64,000 nt of DNA. Source: Pseudarthrobacter sulfonivorans. Its GTDB lineage: Bacteria; Actinomycetota; Actinomycetes; Actinomycetales; Micrococcaceae. Location: positions 124,001-188,000 of the forward strand of contig NZ_JANFCZ010000002.1 in the NCBI RefSeq assembly GCF_024391045.1, in the 5' to 3' direction. Positions 57,574-64,000 of the stretch are shown one piece after another (the stretch's first letter is position 1; each line of letters begins with the position of its first letter). A program made the position numbers and the translations under genes. Under the pieces are notes generated by a model that worked only from the letters and a program-made list of their open reading frames with translations, had not been told where the DNA came from and did not search any database.

Positions 57574-59823
57574 ATGAAACCGGAACCCGCGGGAACAGCC
57601 ACGTCCAAGAGTGCTTCAAAACCTGCGCGGGCCCGTTTTGGTTCATCGGAAGTTCCGGCATCGCGCGCCACCCAGGACCGGATCGACATTCCGGAGTTTG
57701 CGCCCAACCTCGTGCCGGAAGGCGACATCCGGCCCGACCGTTTCCTGGACCGTGAGCTGAGCTGGCTTGCCTTCAACTCCCGGGTCCTGGAGCTGGCCGA
57801 GGACCCCACCCTCCACCTGCTGGAACGGGTCGCTTTCCTCTCCATTTTCGCGTCCAACCTGGACGAATTCTTCATGGTCCGCGTGGCCGGCCTCAAGCGG
57901 CGAATCGCCACCGGCCTCGCAGTGCCCTCCCCCGCCGGCCTCAGCCCCGTGGAGGTCCTCGAAAAGATCGGCGATGAGGCCCACCGCCTCCAGCAGCGCC
58001 ACGCCCAGGTCTACGCGGAACAGATCCGGCCGGCCCTGGCCTACGAGCACATCCACCTGATGCACTGGGAAGAACTGGATGACGCCGCCAAGCAGCAGCT
58101 CAGCGCGATGTTCGCGGAGAAGGTCTTCCCCATCCTGACGCCGCTCGCCGTCGACCCCGCCCACCCCTTCCCGTACATTTCGGGACTGTCGCTGAACCTC
58201 GCCGTCGTGGTGCGCAACCCTGTCAGCGACAAGGAGCTCTTCGCGCGCCTCAAGGTTCCGGACCAGCTCCCCCGGCTGATTTCCATCGACGGTCCGCGCG
58301 CCGGCGCCATTGCCGGGCGCGTGGCACGCTTCATCGCCCTGGAAGAAGTCATCGCCGTCCACCTGGACAAGCTGTTCGCCGGCATGGAGGTGCTGGAGCA
58401 CCATATCTTCCGTGTGACCCGCAACGAGGACCTCGAAGTTGAAGAGGACGACGCCGAGAACCTGCTCCAGGCGCTCGAGAAGGAACTGCTGCGCCGCCGG
58501 TTCGGCCCGCCCGTCCGCCTCGAAGTCAGCAACGACATCAACCCGAACATCCGCGCGCTGCTGATCCGCGAGCTCGGAGTGGAAGAGTCAGAGGTATACT
58601 CGCTTCCCGCGCCGCTGGACCTCCGCGGGTTGTCCGTCATTGCGGGCATCGACCGTGCAGACCTCCACTATCCGAAGCACATGCCGCACACGTCGCGGTT
58701 CCTCAACGAATCCGAGACATCCAAGGCCGCGAACGTCTTCTCGGCCATGCGGCGCCGCGACATCCTGCTCCACCACCCTTACGACTCCTTCTCCACATCG
58801 GTGCAGGCATTCCTGGAGCAGGCCGCGGCGGACCCCAAGGTCCAGGCAATCAAGCAGACCCTGTACCGGACGTCGGGCGACTCCCCGATCGTGGACGCCC
58901 TCATCGACGCCGCCGAGGCGGGCAAGCAGGTCCTGGCCCTGGTGGAGATCAAGGCCAGGTTCGATGAACAGGCCAACATCTCCTGGGCACGCAAGCTCGA
59001 ACAGGCCGGCGTCCACGTGGTGTACGGCATTGTGGGATTGAAGACGCACTGCAAGTTGTCCCTCGTGGTCCGTCAGGAAGTGGACGGGCTTCGCCGATAC
59101 TGCCACATCGGCACCGGCAACTACCACCCCCGCACGGCCCGCTACTACGAGGACCTTGGCCTGCTGACAGCCAACGAGCAGGTGGGCGAGGATCTGTCCA
59201 AGCTGTTCAACCAGCTGTCCGGCTACGCCCCCAAGTCCACGTTCAAGCGACTGCTCGTGGCTCCCCGCTCCGTCCGCTCCGGGCTGATCGACCGGATCGA
59301 AACCGAAATCCGCAACGCCCGCGCCGGCCTGGCCGCACGGGTGCAGATCAAGGTCAACTCCATGGTGGACGAGGCCATTATCGATTCCCTCTACCGGGCT
59401 TCCCAGGCAGGGGTGATGGTGGACGTCATTGTTCGCGGCATCTGCTCGCTGCGTCCCGGCGTCCCCGGCCTCAGCGAGAACATCACCGTGCGTTCCGTGC
59501 TGGGCCGCTTCCTGGAGCACTCCCGGGTGTTCGCCTTCGCCAACGGCGGGGACCACGTGGTCTACATCGGCTCGGCCGACATGATGCACCGTAACCTGGA
59601 CCGCAGGGTGGAGGCGCTGGTGCAACTGGCCAACCCGGACGACATCACCTACGTCCTCGACCTGCTGCGCCGGTACATGGATCCGGAGACGGCCAGTTGG
59701 CACCTCAACAACGAGGGCATGTGGAACCGCCACCACATCGCCGACGACGGCACGCCCCTTGAAGACATCCAGTCCTGGCTGTTGGCATCGCGTGACCGCC
59801 AGCGCAGCCTGAGCCGGCGGTAG
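57574..59823 (+). CDS. ppk: Polyphosphate kinase 1
   Basis: The 749-residue enzyme builds polyphosphate from ATP. Start is ATG 57574 (AGGAG upstream). [19 protein letters not shown] is near the N-end; catalytic histidines lie in [14 protein letters not shown] and [37 protein letters not shown] near the C-end is characteristic. The first 45 residues are Ser/Ala/Lys-rich and poorly conserved. It precedes the mutT1-like gene, as in mycobacteria. Confidence 0.95.
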   Translation: MKPEPAGTATSKSASKPARARFGSSEVPASRATQDRIDIPEFAPNLVPEGDIRPDRFLDRELSWLAFNSRVLELAEDPTLHLLERVAFLSIFASNLDEFFMVRVAGLKRRIATGLAVPSPAGLSPVEVLEKIGDEAHRLQQRHAQVYAEQIRPALAYEHIHLMHWEELDDAAKQQLSAMFAEKVFPILTPLAVDPAHPFPYISGLSLNLAVVVRNPVSDKELFARLKVPDQLPRLISIDGPRAGAIAGRVARFIALEEVIAVHLDKLFAGMEVLEHHIFRVTRNEDLEVEEDDAENLLQALEKELLRRRFGPPVRLEVSNDINPNIRALLIRELGVEESEVYSLPAPLDLRGLSVIAGIDRADLHYPKHMPHTSRFLNESETSKAANVFSAMRRRDILLHHPYDSFSTSVQAFLEQAAADPKVQAIKQTLYRTSGDSPIVDALIDAAEAGKQVLALVEIKARFDEQANISWARKLEQAGVHVVYGIVGLKTHCKLSLVVRQEVDGLRRYCHIGTGNYHPRTARYYEDLGLLTANEQVGEDLSKLFNQLSGYAPKSTFKRLLVAPRSVRSGLIDRIETEIRNARAGLAARVQIKVNSMVDEAIIDSLYRASQAGVMVDVIVRGICSLRPGVPGLSENITVRSVLGRFLEHSRVFAFANGGDHVVYIGSADMMHRNLDRRVEALVQLANPDDITYVLDLLRRYMDPETASWHLNNEGMWNRHHIADDGTPLEDIQSWLLASRDRQRSLSRR

Positions 59824-59832
59824 GGCCGGGCG

Positions 59833-60801
59833 TTGTCGAGCGACATCCTTGTAGCAGACCAGACCGACCATCCGGGCGAAGCGGTTGCTGTGGTTGCCGC
59901 CGGGGCTATTCCCTGGCGGATCAACTCGAGGGGCCTTGAGGTCCTCCTGATCCACCGGCCCCAGTACGATGACTGGTCCTGGCCCAAAGGCAAAATCGAC
60001 GCCGGCGAGACCATTCCCGAGTGCGCCGCGCGTGAAGTGCGCGAGGAGATCGGGCTGTCAGCCCCGCTGGGCATTCCGTTGCCGCCGATCCACTACCACG
60101 TGGCCTCCGGCCTCAAGGTGGTTCATTACTGGGCGGTCAAAGTTAACGGGGCCAAGCTGGTTCCGGACGGCAAGGAGGTGGACCGCGTAGTCTGGTGCGC
60201 CCCCGAAACCGCCGCCGGGATGCTGTCCAACCCGTCCGACGTCGTCCCCCTGGACCATTTGCGCGCTGCCCACAAAGACGGCCAGCTGGACACCTGGCCG
60301 CTCATTGTGGTGCGCCATGCAAAAGCCAAGCCCCGTTCGTCCTGGACCAAGGCCGAAGGTGAGCGCCCGCTGGCGGCCACCGGCATCCGGCAGGCGCAGG
60401 CCGTCGGCCGGCTGCTGCAGGCCTGGCAGCCGCCGCGGGTGGTCACAAGCCCCTGGCGGCGCTGCGTGTCAACGGTGGCGCCCTATTTGAGGGCGTCGGG
60501 GGCTAAGGTCAAACTGGTGGACGCGCTGACGGAACACCGGCACGCCCGCACCCCCAAGAAGACGGCCGCCGTCATTGAGTCCCTTTTGGACAAGCAGCAG
60601 CCGGTGGCCGTCTGCACGCACCGGCCGGCGCTGCCCACCGTCCTGGCGCAGCTGGGCAAGAACATGCCGGGCCGTTTGCGGTCCCTCCTCCCGGCAGCCG
60701 ACCCGTACCTTTCCCCCGGGGAACTGGTGGTGTGTCACGTCGCCGCGGGCAACAAAAACCGCATCGTCGCTGTGGAACAGTTCAAGCCGTTCGACGACTG
60801 A
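59833..60801 (+). CDS. mutT1: NUDIX hydrolase fused to histidine phosphatase (MutT1-like)
   Basis: The 322-residue protein starts TTG 59833. The NUDIX box GKIDAGETIPECAAREVREEIGL (positions about 53-75) hydrolyses oxidised nucleotides such as 8-oxo-dGTP. The second half carries an RHG-type phosphatase motif, IVVRHAKAKPRSSW, with later His in TEHRHAR and CTHRPAL. This fusion and its position after ppk match Mycobacterium tuberculosis MutT1. The start is weakly supported. Confidence 0.88.
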   Translation: MSSDILVADQTDHPGEAVAVVAAGAIPWRINSRGLEVLLIHRPQYDDWSWPKGKIDAGETIPECAAREVREEIGLSAPLGIPLPPIHYHVASGLKVVHYWAVKVNGAKLVPDGKEVDRVVWCAPETAAGMLSNPSDVVPLDHLRAAHKDGQLDTWPLIVVRHAKAKPRSSWTKAEGERPLAATGIRQAQAVGRLLQAWQPPRVVTSPWRRCVSTVAPYLRASGAKVKLVDALTEHRHARTPKKTAAVIESLLDKQQPVAVCTHRPALPTVLAQLGKNMPGRLRSLLPAADPYLSPGELVVCHVAAGNKNRIVAVEQFKPFDD

Positions 60802-60827
60802 CCCGCCCGGCGCACGGCGGCATCTCA

Positions 60828-60959
60828 GTGGACCTGCGCGCGGTAATTCCACCGTACGAGCGGATCCCACAGATCAGCACACTCAGAGCCGCGCGTGACG
60901 CCCGGCTCACCGATGAACTGCTGCTCGACCTGGTCCGCGGCCAGTTACGGAAAGGCTAA
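60828..60959 (+). pseudogene. GntR-like N-terminal remnant (43 codons)
   Basis: The frame from GTG 60828 encodes VDLRAVIPPYERIPQISTL..., which resembles the D..S.VPPYEQI opening of GntR-family regulators, but it stops before any helix-turn-helix. GGAAAGG at its end serves as ribosome site for the next frame. It may be a fossil, or an unrelated short peptide. Confidence 0.35.
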
Positions 60960-60961
60960 AG

Positions 60962-61322
60962 ATGGAGCAGGATTCCATGCCCGCGAATCGCCGGAACAGG
61001 TTCTGGTTCGCCCTGTCGCTGCTTCTGTTAGCCGTTACGGCAGCCTTCGGCGCAGCCCCGGTTCCTGCCGAGGCAGGGAGGTCGGTCCGGAAACCCGGAT
61101 CCTGAACTGGCCGCTGCCAACGCCGATGCCGGCCGCCGGATCCTTGCCGCGATAACCCCGGCCCTGGCCGTTCTGGTCAGCTGGCTGACCATACAGGGCT
61201 GGCTGGGGCTCGCCGGACCCGCCGCAATTTGGGTTCCCATGCTGGCGCTTATGGCTTACACCACGATAATTTGCGTCCGCGCCGTGTCCGCCGTTACGGC
61301 CCTCCCCAACGCCCAAAGGTAG
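60962..61322 (+). pseudogene. Small membrane protein gene with apparent frameshift
   Basis: Frame 1 (ATG 60962-61105) encodes MEQDSMPANRRNRFWFALSL and one helix, then stops. The +1 frame then continues with GNPDPELAAANADAGRRILA and two more membrane helices (ALAVLVSWLTIQGWLGLAG, then IWVPMLALMAYTTIICVRAV) to TAG 61320-61322. Together they look like one three-span protein broken by a single-base indel near 61030-61090. A sequencing error is possible. Confidence 0.5.
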
Positions 61323-61325
61323 ACT
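61320..61325 (+). promoter_or_regulatory. Leaderless -10 box of thyA
   Basis: TAGACT, then TTAGCC, then GTG 61332. The TAG of this box is also the stop codon of the preceding split gene. Confidence 0.6.
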
Positions 61326-61331
61326 TTAGCC

Positions 61332-62135
61332 GTGAGCATCCCGACGCCCTATGAAGACCTCCTGCGTGATGTGCTGGACCATGGCACCCACAAATCCGAC
61401 CGCACAGGCACCGGAACCACCAGCGTATTCGGCCGCCAGATCCGCTTCGACCTGGCCGAAAACTTCCCGCTGATCACCACCAAGCGTGTGCATTTCAAAT
61501 CCGTAGCGGTGGAACTCCTGTGGTTCCTGCGCGGCGAATCCAACGCGAAGTGGATGCAGGACCAGGGCGTGACCATCTGGAACGAATGGGCTGACGCCGA
61601 GGGCGAGCTCGGGCCCGTGTACGGCGTCCAGTGGCGCAGCTGGCCCACCCCGGACGGCGGCCACATCGACCAGATCGCCGAACTGGTGGAGAACCTGAAG
61701 TCCAACCCGGATTCCCGCCGGCACATCGTGTCCGCCTGGAACGTGTCCGAACTCAAGAACATGGCGCTGCCGCCGTGCCACGCGTTCTTCCAGTTCTACG
61801 TGGCGGACGGCAAACTGTCCTGCCAGCTCTACCAGCGCTCCGCCGACATGTTCCTGGGCGTGCCCTTCAACATCGCCTCCTACGCCCTGCTGACCTTGAT
61901 GATCGCGCAGCAGGTCGGCTTGGAACCGGGAGAGTTTGTCTGGACCGGCGGCGACGTCCACATCTATGAGAACCACATGGACCAGGTTTTGAAGCAGTTG
62001 GACCGTGAACCGTATGAGTATCCGCAGCTGAAGATCACCCGGAAGCCGGCGTCGATCTTCGACTACACACTGGACGACTTCGAAGTGGTGGGCTATCAGC
62101 ACCACCCCACGATTAAGGCCCCGATTGCCGTATGA
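61332..62135 (+). CDS. thyA: Thymidylate synthase
   Basis: ThyA (267 residues) methylates dUMP with methylenetetrahydrofolate. [17 protein letters not shown] is near the N-terminus; the nucleophile Cys is in [38 protein letters not shown] and the C-terminal [13 protein letters not shown] complete the enzyme. Start is GTG 61332, apparently leaderless. It overlaps folA by 4 nt, so folate recycling is coupled. Confidence 0.97.
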   Translation: MSIPTPYEDLLRDVLDHGTHKSDRTGTGTTSVFGRQIRFDLAENFPLITTKRVHFKSVAVELLWFLRGESNAKWMQDQGVTIWNEWADAEGELGPVYGVQWRSWPTPDGGHIDQIAELVENLKSNPDSRRHIVSAWNVSELKNMALPPCHAFFQFYVADGKLSCQLYQRSADMFLGVPFNIASYALLTLMIAQQVGLEPGEFVWTGGDVHIYENHMDQVLKQLDREPYEYPQLKITRKPASIFDYTLDDFEVVGYQHHPTIKAPIAV

Positions 62136-62716
62136 GCACCGAGAATACTGCAGACCCGCAGTCCTTCACTGAGCAGCTTGCCGATACCGTGACCGGCGTC
62201 GGCCTCGTCTGGGCGCAGACTTCCGGTGGCGTGATCGGCAAGGACGGCGACATGCCGTGGGACCTGCCCGAAGACATGAAGCACTTCACCCGGCTGACCG
62301 TGGGGCACCCGGTGATCATGGGCCGCAAGACGTGGCTGTCCTTTCCGGAGAAGTACCGGCCGCTGCCTGGCCGCACCAATATTGTGGTGACCAGGCAGAA
62401 GACCTGGGCGGATTCGCCCGAGGCGGAGGGCGCCGTCGTGGTTCCCTCCCTGGATGACGCGCTCCTCGAGTCCCAGTTCGTCGACGGCGGCGAAACAGTC
62501 TGGATCCTGGGCGGCGGCGAAGTGTTCCGCCAGTCCACGGACCTGGCCAACGTCGCCGTGGTCACCACCATCGATGTGGAGGCCGACGGCGACACCTACG
62601 CTCCCGAACTCGACGAAACGTGGGAGGCGGCCGCCGCTGTCCCGCCGGACGGGTGGCTGACGGCCGCGAACGGGACACGCTACAGGTTTACCAAATGGGT
62701 TAGGACGCAGGGCTGA
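62132..62716 (+). CDS. folA: Dihydrofolate reductase
   Basis: FolA (194 residues) regenerates tetrahydrofolate used by Thy[30 protein letters not shown] carries the catalytic Asp ([11 protein letters not shown]) region; [12 protein letters not shown] binds NADPH phosphate; [12 protein letters not shown] the nicotinamide site. The first 27 residues are an N-terminal extension. It is coupled to thyA. Confidence 0.95.
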   Translation: MSTENTADPQSFTEQLADTVTGVGLVWAQTSGGVIGKDGDMPWDLPEDMKHFTRLTVGHPVIMGRKTWLSFPEKYRPLPGRTNIVVTRQKTWADSPEAEGAVVVPSLDDALLESQFVDGGETVWILGGGEVFRQSTDLANVAVVTTIDVEADGDTYAPELDETWEAAAAVPPDGWLTAANGTRYRFTKWVRTQG

Positions 62717-62717
62717 G

Positions 62718-62936
62718 ATGTTGAAGAAACCGGAAACACTGTTTGTGCTGGGCTACATGCTCCTGCCGTTGCTCGCACTGCTCTCCGCCATTGTGGGCCT
62801 GACCATGATCCTGGGCGGCAACAAAATCGCCGGCGCCATCGTGCTGGTGATCGTGACCCAGGTCTTCGCGTTCGGCGCCGTTTTTGCGCTCCGGGCCCGG
62901 AAGGCTGCCGTGCTGGAGGAAAACAACCGCAGCTGA
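62718..62936 (+). CDS. Small two-span membrane protein (72 residues)
   Basis: Starts 1 nt after folA. Two helices, FVLGYMLLPLLALLSAIVGL and AGAIVLVIVTQVFAFGAVFAL-like, a short Gly/Asn/Lys turn, and a basic tail. Conserved small proteins of this type occur with folA in Arthrobacter (recollection). Function unknown. Confidence 0.78.
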   Translation: MLKKPETLFVLGYMLLPLLALLSAIVGLTMILGGNKIAGAIVLVIVTQVFAFGAVFALRARKAAVLEENNRS

Positions 62937-63004
62937 CGTCCCCGGTCCGCCGTCGCACGCTCCGGCCGTGACGTAACCGACTGCGGAGTGCCGGTTCCGA
63001 AGTC

Positions 63005-63010
63005 TAAACT
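63005..63010 (+). promoter_or_regulatory. Leaderless -10 box of asd
   Basis: TAAACT, then GTACGA, then ATG 63017, the same 6-nt spacing as at thyA, mshD and the GNAT genes. Confidence 0.58.
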
Positions 63011-63016
63011 GTACGA

Positions 63017-64000
63017 ATGACTACAGCAGCTACCCCCTCCGTCGGCCTGGTCGGATGGCGCGGCATGGTCGGCTCCGTCCTCATGCAGCGCATGCAGGAC
63101 GAAGGCGACTTCGCCAACATCAACCCGGTGTTCTTCTCCACTTCCAACGCGGGAGGTGCCGCGCCCTCCTTTGCTGAAGGCGCAGGCACGCTCGAGGACG
63201 CGTTCGACGTCGACGCCCTGGCGAAGCTGCCCATTATTGTCACCGCGCAGGGCGGGGATTACACCAAGCGGGTGCACACCGAGCTGCGCGGCCGGGGCTG
63301 GGACGGCCTGTGGATCGACGCCGCGTCCACCCTGCGGATGAACGACGACTCCATCATCGTGCTGGACCCGATCAACCGCGACGTCATCGACAAGGGCCTG
63401 GTCAACGGCACCAAGGACTTCATCGGCGGCAACTGCACCGTGTCCTGCATGCTCATGGGCCTGGGCGGCCTGTTCAAGAACGGCCTCGTCGAATGGGGCA
63501 CGTCCATGACCTACCAGGCAGCCTCCGGCGGCGGCGCCCGGCACATGCGTGAGCTGCTCAGCCAGTTTGGCACGCTCAACGCCGAGGTCAGCTCGGAACT
63601 GGACGACCCGGCGTCGGCCATCCTCGAAATCGACCGCAAGGTCCTGGCGCACCAGCGCACCGACATCGACGCCACCCAGTTCGGCGTGCCGCTGGCCGGT
63701 TCGCTGATTCCCTGGATCGACGCGGACCTGGGCAACGGCCAGTCCAAGGAAGAGTGGAAGGCCGGGGTGGAGACCAACAAGATCCTGGGCACCTCGGACG
63801 AGAACCGGATCATCATGGACGGCCTCTGCATCCGGATCGGCGCCATGCGGTCCCACTCCCAGGCGCTGACGCTCAAGCTGCGCGAAGACCTGTCCGTGGC
63901 CGAGGTCGAGAGCCTCCTGGCCGCTGACAACGAGTGGGCCAAGGTCATCCCCAACACCAAGGAAGACTCCATGGCCGGCCTGACGCCCGTGGCCGCGTCC
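63017..64000 (+). CDS. asd: Aspartate-semialdehyde dehydrogenase (5' part, continues past window)
   Basis: The enzyme reduces aspartyl phosphate to the semialdehyde, the branch point to lysine/diaminopimelate, methionine and threonine. [19 protein letters not shown] is the NADP fold; the catalytic Cys is in [19 protein letters not shown]. The first 328 codons are present. GGNCTVS and the length so far resemble the E. coli-type Asd rather than the shorter type found in many actinobacteria. The 3' end is outside the window. Confidence 0.93.
   Translation, partial: MTTAATPSVGLVGWRGMVGSVLMQRMQDEGDFANINPVFFSTSNAGGAAPSFAEGAGTLEDAFDVDALAKLPIIVTAQGGDYTKRVHTELRGRGWDGLWIDAASTLRMNDDSIIVLDPINRDVIDKGLVNGTKDFIGGNCTVSCMLMGLGGLFKNGLVEWGTSMTYQAASGGGARHMRELLSQFGTLNAEVSSELDDPASAILEIDRKVLAHQRTDIDATQFGVPLAGSLIPWIDADLGNGQSKEEWKAGVETNKILGTSDENRIIMDGLCIRIGAMRSHSQALTLKLREDLSVAEVESLLAADNEWAKVIPNTKEDSMAGLTPVAAS

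Larger units (their letters stand above)
60802..61331 (+). other. Decayed small-gene region between mutT1 and thyA
   Basis: No full-length normal gene is visible in these 530 bases. They contain a 43-codon remnant (60828-60959) and a small membrane gene apparently split by a frameshift (60962-61322), and end in the thyA promoter. Confidence 0.6.

Overview
The window is chromosomal DNA from a high-GC Gram-positive bacterium, most probably Arthrobacter/Pseudarthrobacter (Micrococcaceae, Actinobacteria). The evidence is the GC-rich third codon positions, GTG/TTG starts (tuf, fusA, rpsL, rplK, secY, nusG), a mycothiol synthase gene, an actinobacterial GlnR, the ppk-mutT1 gene pair, and several apparently leaderless genes with a TANNNT box exactly 6 nt before the start codon. 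The genus call is inference; no 16S gene is present.

Layout. 1-0.6 kb: end of a sugar-binding lipoprotein gene. 0.7-13.7 kb, minus strand: the S10-spc ribosomal protein operons (rpsJ to rplO) and secY-adk-map. 14.2-20.3 kb: a GH1 glycosidase, a 41-residue membrane microprotein and a 1503-residue polytopic membrane protein, inserted where tuf and rpsJ usually adjoin. 20.4-32.8 kb, minus: tuf, fusA, rpsG, rpsL (str operon), then rpoC and rpoB. 33.1-35.5 kb: a lipoprotein, a thiolase with a symmetrical promoter/operator region, and a YbaK deacylase, separating rpoB from rplL. 35.6-41.9 kb, minus: rplL, rplJ (with an L10 leader and terminator), two GNAT genes, rplA, rplK, nusG, secE, tRNA-Trp(CCA). 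42-49.7 kb: aspartate aminotransferase, a LuxR-type two-component system facing a LiaF/PspC-like membrane operon, 6-phosphofructokinase and a GNAT. 49.7-55.2 kb, minus: DHA2 exporter, ankyrin protein, YgfZ, FMN reductase, nitrobindin-like protein, a 37-residue microprotein and a membrane protein. 55.5-64 kb, plus: glnR, mshD, ppk, mutT1, a decayed small-gene region, thyA-folA, a small membrane protein and the first 328 codons of asd.

How it fits together. Most of the window is the translation/transcription core: ribosomal proteins, EF-Tu, EF-G, RNA polymerase beta and beta', NusG and SecYE. Accessory genes, several of them on the opposite strand, sit at the junctions between these operons. 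The right third is metabolism and stress: nitrogen control (GlnR), mycothiol, polyphosphate, nucleotide sanitation (MutT1), thymidylate/folate and envelope-stress signalling.

The most interesting signals are: a dispersed 66-bp palindromic intergenic repeat with two copies of identical length; a separate long-hairpin element after the aminotransferase; a consistent leaderless-promoter signature before six genes; an N-terminally truncated GNAT gene that has its own leaderless promoter; the giant membrane protein coupled to a microprotein; the LiaF/PspC-type signalling locus with three PspC domains; and a symmetrical promoter/operator region ahead of the thiolase gene. I saw no CRISPR array, prophage, transposase or rRNA gene.
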